Source: Amblyornis subalaris (lineage: Eukaryota > Chordata > Aves > Passeriformes > Ptilonorhynchidae). From it: a stretch of DNA of 64,000 bases. A program made the translations under genes and the position numbers. The stretch lies in NCBI GenBank assembly GCA_018881555.1, contig JACAXG010000031.1, positions 5,639,127 to 5,703,126 on the forward strand, in the 5' to 3' direction. Under the pieces are notes generated by a model. It was not told the origin of the DNA, made no database searches, and saw only the letters and a list, made by a program, of their open reading frames with translations. Of the stretch, positions 49,442-59,952 are shown in pieces (position 1 is the first letter of the stretch; each line of letters begins with the position of its first letter).

Positions 49442-49615
49442 AGCACGGCCAAGCTCCATGTAAAGACTCACAGTAAATCAGCCTGGCTGCAGCCAAACCA
49501 CATGTAAAAGCAAGCTGTGAAACAGCCTCAACACGGCCAAACCACATGTAAAAGCACGCTGAAAGCACCCTCCACACAGCCAAATCACACACAAAGCCCT
49601 GATGGGCTTCACATG
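49442..49615 (+). repeat. Minisatellite, 44-bp unit, four copies
   Basis: The landmark CGGCC/CAGCC begins at 49446, 49490, 49534 and 49577, giving periods of 44, 44 and 43 bases. The two central units are most alike, sharing GCCAAACCACATGTAAAAGC and a following (A/C)GCTG(T)GAAA block. The outer units are more diverged: the first has GCCAAGCTCCATGTAAAG, the last GCCAAATCACACACAAAG. The array shows that unequal exchange or slippage has acted here, and copy number may vary between individuals. Confidence 0.85.
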
Positions 49616-50224
49616 TTTATTGGAATAACTCAGCCCTTGGAGAATCCCCTCGCACCAGGCACCTTCTCTCCCACCCCAGGTTTGAGCAAGCAGACAGACC
49701 CACCCCCAAGTCTTAAGTCATCAGGTAGGAAAAGTGGCTCCAGAGTTAAAACACATCACAGTGGATTCAGGATCAACCTGCTCCATGTTTGAAAGAGGTG
49801 AACAAGCAGAAGAATCAAGCTTGGAAAGAGCAAAAGATTAATTTTTTCTTGTCTGATTCAGACAGAACAAGCACTGCTGAGTGATCCCACTAATACATCC
49901 TACTAATGTCTCTGACCACTTACAGCAAGTCAGTCAAGGGCCAAAAAAAACCCCTCCATCTGTCTCCTGTGATTAATCTTTCCATCTAGAAATNAGCGAG
50001 ATGCAATTAGTAATCCCATTTTCACTTGTCCAGACTTCAAAAAGCCATTTTATTAGATGAGAGGGAGAATTATGAGAATTGAGCCTCCAGTTCGCCGATG
50101 TTTTGTTCACTTGCCATGCACTGAGCTTTTAAGTGGCTCTTTTTGTGACACATTTCATGTATTATCATCCCTGCAGTTTGTTATTCATGAAATATTCGGG
50201 AAGAGTTACAGCCTTTTTCTCCCT

Positions 50225-50370
50225 GTGAGTCTCAAAGCACTTTGCAGAGGAGTTCAGTGCCATTATCTGCATTCTACAGAGGCATGAAATGACCTGCCTG
50301 ATGCTGTGCAGGAGGTCAGTGACAGACCTGGACGTGGAACCCNCATCTTCTGAGCCCGCATTTCCAGCTA
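50225..50370 (+). mobile_element. Amniote MIR/CORE-SINE-like relic
   Basis: The segment follows the layout of amniote MIR-type (CORE) SINEs: CTCAAAGCACTTTGCA near 50231, CATTATCTGCATTCTACAGA near 50261, GAAATGACCTGCCTGATGC near 50286, GGAGGTCAGTGACAG near 50311, and GTGGAACCC followed by CATCTTCTGAGCCC near 50334-50357. In the family these correspond to the 'cattttacagatgagg', 'gacttgcccaaggtcacacag' and 'gaacccaggtctcctga' blocks. Spacing between blocks is right, with substitutions and small deletions as expected of a very old copy. Birds hold few recognisable MIR relics, so this copy may persist because it lies in constrained sequence; that last point is inference. Confidence 0.55.
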
Positions 50371-50869
50371 CGGAATGTTATTCCCGGTTATCTGCTGCAG
50401 AGAGAAGTCCCAATAAGGGCTGCTCTTTCTTGCTGCCTTAATAGAAATCCTGCAAATAAACCCTGTCTGGGGCAGCAGGTTTCTTACATCAGTACGAAAT
50501 ATCCAATTCTCTGGGAGCCAAAGGAGGATTGTGTTGGGAAAGGCTTCTCGCAGGAGCTGGTAGAAACACATTTAAGGGTGTGCTCAACCTACAGGAGTTA
50601 CTTTGGCTTTTCCCTGCACTGTTTTGTTTGAACATGTCGCTGTTTAATATGCCAGGAGGGAGTTTGGGAACTGACTTCTGTAGGATAATCTGGAATTCCT
50701 AGCCTTTGACACACGGTGTGGTTCTTGAGATCAGGGTCACAGCTTCCCTCTGCNTAAAGCAGAAAGGCTTGACTGGCTGAGGTGGAAAAGTTGCAGCATA
50801 TGTAGAAGTCGTGGCTTTGCCTAGGGGAGCAAACTTGGATTCAGTGTAAGAGGCTATTAATCTGCTAAA

Positions 50870-51010
50870 ACCACTTTTAGATTTAAAAATTAATTTATTT
50901 AATCGATAGACTTTTCATTTTCCATTTCCAGTCCCCTGGCTGAGTAATCTGTCAGGATATCGATGCCATAACTTATTTACACGTTTTGCTAAAGCCTCTA
51001 AANGCAGTAT
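50870..51010. promoter_or_regulatory. AT-rich patch with homeobox-like cores, tentative
   Basis: TTAAAAATTAATTTATTTAA, two ATCGAT-type strings (AATCGATAG near 50902; ATATCGATGCC near 50958) and GGCTGAGTAATC give an unusual mix of AT-rich motifs with CpG. It lies 500 bases downstream of the MIR-like relic. Confidence 0.13.
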
Positions 51011-51328
51011 TTGACATCTCATTTTTCTCTTACTCATTCCAGGCTCCCCCTTGCAATCGAGGCTGATTGAGCATTACCAGGAAATACAGAAGTGTGGAGC
51101 CAGACTGGTACTGAGCAGTACAGTGTAAGGAGCCTGGATGCTTGCCCTCTTCTAGTCCCAAATGTGAGCTATGGCCAGGTGAAAAGAGGGTTCAAGAGCA
51201 AGTCTTGAAGGTGTTTTGTTATCATGCTTTTTCTATGCCTATGGAGAAAGGAGGACACGAATATGATGAATTCATCTCTCTCCATCTCTAACGCAAGTTG
51301 GAACACTTGGTAGAGGCTTGAGAATCTC

Positions 51329-51362
51329 ATCATTATTATTATTATTGTTATTGTTGTTATTA
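51329..51362 (+). repeat. (ATT)n/(GTT)n microsatellite
   Basis: A run of ATT trinucleotides grades into GTT/ATT units over about 34 bases. The repeat is slightly interrupted. Confidence 0.9.
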
Positions 51363-51846
51363 AGTGATGGAAGAATTTATATTTAAAAGCAGAACAGAAA
51401 TTCTCTGCAGTATCTTAAAAGGCTCATTATTGCCTCTATGAAGTATCAGCCACTGTATTTACCATTAACATGTGACCTGCTCATGCAAAATATTGTCTCA
51501 GGACAACACTGATGAGGACAGTAAAAATGCTCAAAGCAATATATGAAATAAAACAGCCCTAGGTGTCAAAAGTGATCTTGAAAAGGCCAGCAGCATTATA
51601 ATTATTTAGCACAGCAACAATTCTGACTAGAGGGAAGAAACAGAGACCAGGGTAGCAAGTGAGGGAAGGGAACTGTTGTAGTATGGCATGGAAATCCTGG
51701 GTAAAATCCTGAATGGAGTTTCGCTATTGATTTGGATTGGTTTTTTAATTGTTTTAAGAACAGAAGAAAACAAGTAGAGAGGAAAAATGGAAAAGTGTTT
51801 CAATGTGGAATATTTGCTCTTGCTATCTGGGATTAAGCATTTATAT

Positions 51847-51882
51847 TCTGTTCATTGCTTCTGTTCTGTTCATTGCTGCACT
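51847..51882 (+). repeat. Tandem duplication, 18-bp unit x2
   Basis: CTGTTCATTGCTTCTGTT is followed by CTGTTCATTGCTGCACTG, an imperfect two-copy direct repeat. Confidence 0.7.
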
Positions 51883-53885
51883 GTGTTATATCTGTAGGTA
51901 TGCTTTAACATCTCATTATCTGATGGACTTTAGGAAAATACGGGAACTTCAGGACAAAAAGCCAAAAAAAGCCCACATTTGCTCTCGCCAAATCTTATCT
52001 CTTGAATATAGAAGGATAATCATGAACATGTCCACTGTGTGGTTAAATATATTCCTTCTGTCTTTGAAAATTATACTTTATAATTGACTTTTAACTATCT
52101 CCACCAACCCCAAATCAACATATGTAAGTATTTTCTTCTGCTTTATGAAGCTAGAGGCTCTGCAGATCATGAGGTAGATTCTTATCTCCCCAAACACTTG
52201 TCACTTCAATGCTCCATCACATTGTTGTGGACAGAATGAGTCTTTCCCACTTGCAATTCAGTGGGAAAATCTCTCCTGGATCTCAGCAAACGCCCCAAGC
52301 CAGGGCCTGATTTGGCAAGGTCAGACTGAAAACATCTCTCCACACTTACTTAAAGCAAGGCACGGCTCAAACCCTGCTTTGTCCAGCTGTCAGAGGCCTG
52401 AAGTGGGAAGTTAGTTCAGTCACAAAGACAGAGAGATTGATCAACTACAAATACATCCATCGGAACTTGGGAGCTGAGGTGTCTCGGATCCTTCTCTCCA
52501 GACTTTTCAGCAACCATCCCTGCCAGAAATACAACAAACACCCATTCTTTTATTAGCCCCTTTGGTATCTAATAAGGCTCGGTTTGACAGCTCCAGCTTC
52601 TGGATTCCTGCTGCAGCAGCCTGCTCCTGCTTGTATGCTCTTAAGATAGGAGTCTGTGGGGGCAGGACCTGTTAAATACGGAAACACCGGGAAAAAATGG
52701 GCTCAGAAATGTTCCCTCTTTGGTGGGAGCTGGGAAAGAAAATTTAATTGAACTACTCTACTGCTCTCGTGAGCCCAGGGGAGAAAACCCATGAGGACAA
52801 CTTAGGACTCTGGAGACAGAAAATTTAGGAGCTCAGAGCCACTGCATCCGTGAGAGGGCAAGGCCACTTTTGTCATGCAGTGCTCGCCTTTAACAGATTC
52901 AGAAATTAGGGCTGTACCCCCAACAAATCCTGAAATCTTAAGGAAGAGCAGCAGAGCCTCATTCATCAGTTCTTGGGCTAGAGTTGTAGAGACAGCACTA
53001 AAGAAATTTTGTTTCCTGATTTTTGAGCTGAAAAGATGACTTTGGGATGAAGTAAATAGGAAATTCCATGAAAACCCATGTGCAGAGAATTTTCTGGCTG
53101 GCTGCAAGAGGCTATCAAAATGGGAGCAAAATTCCACTTCCATCTAGCCTTTCTTAGAGCCTACAAGTGCCAGAGCATAACTCAGGACTCTNTTTGGGTA
53201 AGTGGAGAGATGCACTGAACTTGTCCCACTTTGAGTCAGGAGCAAGAGAAAACACCAAAAGTGTAAAAACTGTGGTTAGGAGTGTTCTCCCCCTTTTNAA
53301 AACATCCTGACCTCATCCAGAACCTTGAGACAGAGAATTTGTTTCACCTTAAGCCCTCCAATTTCTAAGCCAGTCTTCAATCCTTATGATGCACCCTTTG
53401 CCTTCATTCTTATTTCTTGGACAATCAGACCTTCTCCTTGTTTGCCTTTGGAGCAGATAACCTCAAAATCTTGGCACTCGGGGAAAATTTGATGGATTTG
53501 CTTCCAGAAGGGAAAATGCCCAAATAAAAAGGAAGTGCTTTTGAATGTACTGACTCTAATTATCCCTGCTTCTTTTTTAATATTTCTTCCATTGTTTCAT
53601 ACAGAATTAGAACATTTCCAGGAGAATTTAATGACCCCATTCTTAATCTTGAATGGTTTTATCTCCAAGTTTGTGACTTGTATTTTGGGTACTCCTGAAA
53701 ACAATTGAACCCTAGACTAACCAGCTCCTTGGAGACTGCTTTATTCTATGTGTCTCATCAACATATATTCTGGAAAGATCTCCACCAGACCCATGAGAGA
53801 TAAGGAAAAGCTTAAAAGCTCTACTTCATTGTGGTATTCTTTATAGGACTTCCCCCAGTGGCAGGCTTGCAGCAATGTTTTTCAG

Positions 53886-53901
53886 AAAAAAAAAAAAAAA
53901 A
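53886..53901 (+). repeat. A16 homopolymer
   Basis: Sixteen A residues follow TTTTTCAG. No SINE or processed transcript was recognised upstream. Confidence 0.95.
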
Positions 53902-54871
53902 GGTAATTAAGACATTTACATCAATCAAAGCAGCTAATCAGAACAAAATGCTGATTCCTGTCTCCTGCTCTGTTTCTCTTTGGATGGAGAATAGTTGCTG
54001 ATATGTGTGCTGGACTTCTAATCCTTTAATGGGGGCACAGGCTTTTGAAGACTCCCTCTCAGAGGTGCTATTACCAAATATATGCTTCTAATTTAACTTC
54101 TCATGCCGTATTACAGTAGCCTGGAGCAATTTTAGGTGTTGGGTTTGTGAGAAAAGCCCAATGTTGATGTTTATCAGATGACCTTTTAAAGGGTAATGTG
54201 GGGGTTATCCATTGGCATGATTAAGACCATATGTAGGTGACTTTTCCCAGGCATTTCTTCNCGCTTTTCAAAATCTCATCTATTTTTACCCAAATTCGAC
54301 CAGGTACCTTTCATCTCTGGTATGTTCATGGGCATTACAAAATGAGACTGAAGCAAAGCGTTTACTTCTTTGGAGTAATTTCTACTAGAAAAGTCAGGAA
54401 AACTTCCATGCATGAGTATCTAGTGCCAACACAATGCTGTTGCAGATAAACTTCGACTGTTAGTTTTGAACGTTTCAGATGTTGACAGCAGTTTTTCCTT
54501 TCTCTTCTCCTCTCCATTGTCCCTTTTTACAAAGGCTTCTTGAAAGACTACAGAGAAGTGACTTTTCTGTGTGAGATTCAGCTTTTAGTGTTCACACCAT
54601 GACCTTGCAGGGATGTCCTGCTATGAAGCTGCTGAGGGACAGGGATTTTGAAGAATCTATTATCTCTGCCAGAGACAAGGATAAAGGACAAATCTGCCTC
54701 NATGTTGTGCCTGTGAGAGTATCATTTTTGTCACTCTGGAAGCTCAGTATTTTTCTCATGGCTCATCATCTTGGTTTAGTCCTCGCTGAAGACCAGTTGC
54801 CAAGGTTTCCTGCAAGTCTATGAAAACTTATTATCAACAAATAATCTGTTTCNCTCTTTTTTTTTTTTCAG

Positions 54872-54983
54872 ACTGAAGATCTTTCTGTTACTGGGTCTCA
54901 AGCACCATCAGCTGGGATTGCTTTAAGAGAGGCCATGGTTAGATTCACTGCAAAGCAGAGTCAGTACAGGTGGAGATATAAAG
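54872..54983 (+). other. Candidate exon, 112 bases, unassigned
   Basis: A T12 tract followed by CAG| precedes the segment, and ATAAAG|GTGAAT follows it. The phase-0 frame (TEDLSVTGSQAPSAGIALRE and onward) is open for 37 codons to the donor and a stop follows five codons later. The phase does not match the upstream candidate at 47817-47904, because phase 1 meets an immediate TGA. No family is recognised. Confidence 0.16.
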
Positions 54984-56939
54984 GTGAATATGGTGCTTAG
55001 ATGTCAGTCAGGGCAGTGGGTGATGTGGCAGGAATTCACAGTAACTATGAGCCTTTTTAGAGAAGGAAATAGGGCAAGCACCTTATGAAGGCCTTAGGTG
55101 TAAAAACTATACTTAAAAGGACTTTTTCAATGGATCAGGACTTCTGTTCATGTAGGTAGTTATTATGANCCAGTATTTTGAGGTAAGGTTACAGCCTTGT
55201 CTACAATGAATGNATCTTGGAGCAGTTCAGTATTGAGCAGCTGGTGATATTTTAAGGATTTTTGCCCCAGACTTGTGGTTTATTATTGGGAAGTACTAAT
55301 TACTCCTCTGTCACCAACCATCCTGGTGCTGACACATGTTTAGGAGATATGGGTGAGAAAAAACTTGAATCCAAACATTATGTATGTGTTGCCTTCAGAA
55401 AGAAATTAGGGGAGAAGTATATGTGTCATACCATAAAAGGTACTGATAACACNGAAAAAAACCCTCATTCCTACTGATTTATTGGAGGGTTTTTTCCTAA
55501 GTATCAGATACTTATTAGAGTTTTGTTCAGGCGAAGGTAATCTGCAGTCAGACTCAAATTCTTGTACTTAATCATGACGTGACACAGTGAAATGTTGGGA
55601 TTGTGACACAGCAGAATTAGGGAAGCCTGTTGCTGAATTCCACTTGGAATGCTATGAACTAGTGCTGTCTTTACATCAGAGGANGAAGCCCTTGTTTCCC
55701 CAGGGTGGGATGGTTGTGTCTCGCAATCAGGTGCCGTTTCATTGCCACCTTCCATCACGGATCAGCCTGGGGTTACCGAGGGCTCAGGAGAAACCAAGGC
55801 ACTGCACACCAGACCTGCCGTGGCAGCTGATCCTACGAGGCCTGCAGTTTGCAAAGGCCACACCCCAGCTTCTTCACCTCTCTTCCCTTGGACGATAACG
55901 TGAGTGGCACTGCTGGCATGTCCTGCAGGCTGAGAACTCGGCACAGGAGCCCTCACCCCCACACGGCCAACGTGCACTTACACGTTGAGCCACAGGAATG
56001 TGGCTGGGAGGCAGAGCTTTCCACCAGCTCACCCGGCAAAGGCAGAGCTCTGCCCCACTGAATCCAGGGGCAGAACTCCTGCTGGATTGGACACAGCCAG
56101 CATTTCACCCGGCTGATCATTGGCCTCCAAGCCCACAAGCCTGGTGCAGTTCATGACTTGCCTCTTCCAGAGGATTGGGAAGCTTTCAGATTTTGGAAGG
56201 GTTTGTGGCAGTGCAATAACCACGGAGGCCAGCAGTCAGGTTTTGCCTTTTCCGTGGTAGCTACAGTAGCTCCTTATCTGAGAAAACTTTGCACAGGTTG
56301 GGGCTTTGCTGGAGAACACTTACGGATCTGCCTTTAGCCCAAATGTATGAATTATGTTCAAATAGCATGGGAATGGCTCGTCCATAAATTCTGGTAATAA
56401 CAGCTGTGAATAACATTATCTCACCAGCTGTACTTCTCTCCCTGCTTGTGTTCCCCAGTAGCTTGCAAAAGCTATCACCATCAAATTTAGGGTGGGATTC
56501 AGCATGGGAAATTGGGCTCCTTAATGTGAAAGGAGACTTTGAAAAAAATCAGTCTCAGCAAACACCAGCTAGTAATAATGATAACAATAATAGAGATAAG
56601 CCAGTTCATATCTCCCCACCCAAAATATTTATATAATGAATTAGTTAATTGTATTTTATCTTCTGATGGGTGGGTTGGTAGCCTTTGCTTTGTGGCAGAC
56701 CTGGGGGAGCTCTCGTGCACGTCGATGCCAAGAATATGTGTTATTTCATATTCTGTTATTTGCTTTGGGTTTAAGGTGGTGAGAGGAAATTCCCCAGCAA
56801 TCAGCCCTAAGTGGTTTTGCAGCGAGCAAGTCTTTCAGTGCCTGGACATCGCTTAGTAGAGGAGGGGGGAAGAAAAAAAAAATCCCTTTATCTGCTTTTT
56901 GTAATTCAGACATTTGCCATGTATCCAGAGAGAAGCATT

Positions 56940-56957
56940 TAAAAAAAAAAAANAAAA
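56940..56957 (+). repeat. Poly-A tract with an N
   Basis: A13 is followed by N and A4. A second A-rich run (about 56872-56882) lies 60 bases upstream. Confidence 0.85.
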
Positions 56958-56999
56958 GCAAGCCCAAACATTTCAGTGTACCCAAATTAATTCTGGTGT

Positions 57000-57300
57000 C
57001 ATTTTATCTGCCTAATTGGGCCTAAAAATAGCCTGTGGGAAGGAGGACCGGCAGCCCTGAATGTCTGAAGCAATTTGTATCAATTGTTTCCCAACGTACC
57101 AGTCGCAAGCGAAAGCCCTTGCCTGAGTGCCTCCATTAGCCAGGTGTCAGAGCGCTCTGTTTTCATTCCAGGCTTTTCTCTGGGAACGGGGCGTGCGCGC
57201 ACCAAAAAGCACCAAGGAGGGACCGGAGCCTTGGCGGGTCCAGGAGGGTGCCCGGAGCGGCTCCGCAAGCGAAGTCAGAGCCTTCACTCCTCTGTCATCA
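57000..57300. promoter_or_regulatory. Candidate enhancer: MEF2 site and CpG-rich block
   Basis: CTAAAAATAG (57022-57031) is a consensus MEF2 site, preceded by a CCTAATTGGG homeodomain-like core. Downstream, 57170-57290 is CpG-rich (GGGCGTGCGCGCACC and other CpGs) in an otherwise AT-rich area. It abuts the MIR-like relic at 57411. Confidence 0.25.
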
Positions 57301-57410
57301 CCAGTCCCTGAGAGCAATCACCACCCACCAACAGTTCCTTGAGATAAGGCCGAGCCAGCTGGGAGAAGAACGCCTTTGATATTCCCTGCCTTGCTGAGTA
57401 AGTATGCCAT

Positions 57411-57510
57411 AACAATAATACTTTGAACTTTTACAGCACCTTTTCATACCAGGGGCTGAGTGCTCCACAAACATTCGTTCCCCAAGCCTCGTACCACCCA
57501 TTTGAGGAAA
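57411..57510 (+). mobile_element. MIR/CORE-SINE-like relic, 5' part
   Basis: The run AATAATACTTTGAACTTTTA (57413-57432), CAGCACCTTTTCATACCAGG, GTGCTCCACAAACATTCGTT and CCAAGCCTCGTACCACCC resembles the upstream portion of amniote MIR-type elements ('aatacttagcacttttatagcac', 'caaagcgctttacaaacatt', 'cctcacaacacccc'). The later 'ttttacagatgaggaaac' block is reduced to TTTGAGGAAAC, and the element ends at a T18 tract. It lies directly 3' of a CpG-rich, motif-dense patch. Confidence 0.45.
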
Positions 57511-57512
57511 CC

Positions 57513-57530
57513 TTTTTTTTTTTTTTTTTT
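57513..57530 (+). repeat. T18 homopolymer
   Basis: Eighteen T residues sit at the 3' edge of the MIR-like relic at 57411-57510. Confidence 0.95.
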
Positions 57531-58954
57531 ATTGTACCACTTTCTCAGGCTGGATCTTCCAAAGAGCTCAGCGCCCCTTTAGCCTACACCAGAGAAATTA
57601 TTTCCTTTGTGTGAAAGAGCTGCATTATCTGGGTTGCCACTTTGGATACCCGTGGCCAATATCAGTAGTGTTTACCCAACTCCTGCCCCAAAATGCTTAC
57701 AGCCTAGACTTCTGCAGGTCTGCAGAAAAAAAGCTAAAAAATTTTTAAACTGCTTTGTCTCCTGATTATAACCCACAAGAGCCCTCTGAGCTGCCTGTCA
57801 AGAACTATTTTGACAAAGCAAAATTTCATCAATTCCTCACCCGGTTNTAGTCTGACCTTTCTGTTGTCTGCAGCCACATTTTTTTTTTTTTAGCTGATGT
57901 AAAACCTTACAAGAAAAGTAGATATAATTGTTTTGTTCATCAGAAGNATTTTCTGTGATGCTATTCTGTTTGGAAACAGAGCAAGAACGTACTTGTCTCA
58001 GACACAGACATACAATAGATAAATAAAGAGAGAGATGCTACATCCCAGATAGGCGTTGTATTGTGCTTTGCTACAGCAGGCAACAGGATGAAACTTTGAT
58101 TTTCATCTCCCGTCTGCTTTCTTAGTGGGAAAATACCGTCAAGGCCAATTTTGGAGTTGATCTATCTCTATGGAAAGTTGATTTTAAAGTGGTGCCAAAT
58201 GTCAGTGAAGAATCACAGTTAAGGTTTTNCACAGTAACAACAACAGGGTCTTGCAGGGAGGGTGAGCTAAGAGTGCACTCTGCAGCCCAGAGGAAAATAT
58301 AGGTGCCTTCCACTAACTGCTCCATTTGGGGGTACACACATTTTAATTTCTGAAAGGACACCACCTGTACAGAGTTCACAGCATTCAGGTCTACCCCCNG
58401 CCCCTCGTCTGGCCAGAGCATCCAAAGGGTAAGGCCTTTACATGNGATACAACATTTGAGTCCTGCTCCAAAGCCAAACAATCCTTTGATGCCTCAGCCC
58501 TCATTTCCTCTGACGCTACTGAAAATCAATGNATCCCCTTGGCCTGTTTAATTTTTGGGCACAATGTTGGTTGGAAATACAATTATCAGCTTGTTCCTCT
58601 TCTTGAAGTATCCCGAAGTCTTTGGTCATTCAAATCCCATGAATCTGAGGCAGATAATTCACACATTGTTGCGCTGACCCTGATCTCTTAAAATTGAAAT
58701 GTAAACTTCAAACANACAGTTGCTTATCCAAGCCAAGCTTCTAATCTTTTGAGATTTGCCCATCACAAATCATAAGTGCAAAGTGGAAAAAAGGGGGAAA
58801 CGAAGAGTGATTAGAGCCAAGCTAAAAGCTATCAAATATATCATCTCTTCAAGTAAGGCTGGAATAACATGGAAACGGGATATAGCCTGATGATTGGTTG
58901 AACTTCCTTTAAGATGTACTCCTGGGAAAAGAGAGAGACACTAAAGACTAAACG

Positions 58955-58964
<10 letters not shown>

Positions 58965-58990
<26 letters not shown>
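58965..58990 (+). repeat. (GA)13 microsatellite
   Basis: A perfect GA dinucleotide run of about 26 bases follows an A9 tract. It is the longest perfect dinucleotide repeat in the window and is likely polymorphic. Confidence 0.95.
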
Positions 58991-59862
58991 AGAAACAGAA
59001 CTGTTTGAACAGCCTTTGAACTGCTGGAAAGATGTGCCCCCCACATCACTTTCTTAACTTTCCCTGTAATTCGACAGCTGCGTTTCTCCCGGCTCACGTC
59101 TGGAGTGGGCCCGTGGAGGTGGCTGGGCATGTAAGAATAACACTGACACAGGCTGTGCAGGGAAGGTGCTAATCTTTTGCCATGTGTGTAGGTATGTAAT
59201 CACTCANCAGATAATCTCAGATTCTGAGCAGTCAGCCATTCATTTTAAAACAAAGGGCAAACTCCNTGCTGCCGTGAAGCTCTGATCAGTTTATGATTTA
59301 ACCTTAGCTCTCAAAAAGTCCTCATCACTAAGGTGAAAGATGCTGAATTTGTGCAAATCACAATAGCCCCAACTTTCTTGCAACTCAGAGCATCCTCCAT
59401 GTCCTCTGACTGAGCTTCTCTGTCACTGCCACCACAGGCTGGCTGTCCTCCCTCCAGACAGGCAGTGCATCAATAAGGCAGCGGAAGGTGAAACGANAGA
59501 AATCAATATGCCTCTCATTAGTGGGATGAATAGGAGTAGTCCAGGGAGAGGGATCAATGAGGGGGTGACGAGATGTGTTAAGAACTNGTTAAAAGAGGGA
59601 TGGAAGAAGGACATTAATACTTTTTCAGATAGTTTAGAATAAACTTTGGAGGATTTTTGGATAAAGGTATCTCAAGTGATCAATGTCATGCACACTCTGA
59701 GGATACACACCACTCCATAAAGCCAGCTCAGGAAGGTGTCAGCCTCCAAATTGAGGCAGGTGCCTTTATATTTTTAGCGATTTCAGAGAGTTTTGTAATA
59801 AGAATCACACATTTTCCTCTAATGAGCCTGGGTGTTTGTAGTTGTACTGGAACTGAGCCACT

Positions 59863-59952
59863 GAACACACACAAATATTCTGTAGACACAAGATACGTGT
59901 GTGTGTGTTTATGTTTGCCCGTGCTCAGGCACACACAGGCCCACACAAACAG
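59863..59952 (+). repeat. Interspersed CA and GT short runs
   Basis: ACACACAC near 59864, (GT)6 at about 59897-59908, and ACACACA near 59930 and 59942 lie within 90 bases. CA and GT runs on one strand are mutually complementary. The bias helps keep an unusually long reading frame open here. Confidence 0.7.

Larger units (their letters stand above)
49616..56939. other. Non-coding sequence, no gene seen
   Basis: Unique sequence holding the MIR-like relic at 50.2 kb, an ATT microsatellite and a candidate exon at 54.87 kb. Segment 51053-51130, with a TTACTCATTCCAG border and TGTAAGG end, is another weak exon-like candidate. The 55.7-56.2 kb part is somewhat GC-richer, with open frames on both strands but nothing recognisable. 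Confidence 0.6.

Noticed and set aside
51803..52087. 94-codon frame with hydrophobic stretches like a small membrane protein
   Set aside because: Hydrophobicity follows from T-rich codons, and nothing else supports translation.
53870..53901. A16 tract as a retroposon tail
   Set aside because: No SINE, processed transcript or target-site duplication seen upstream.
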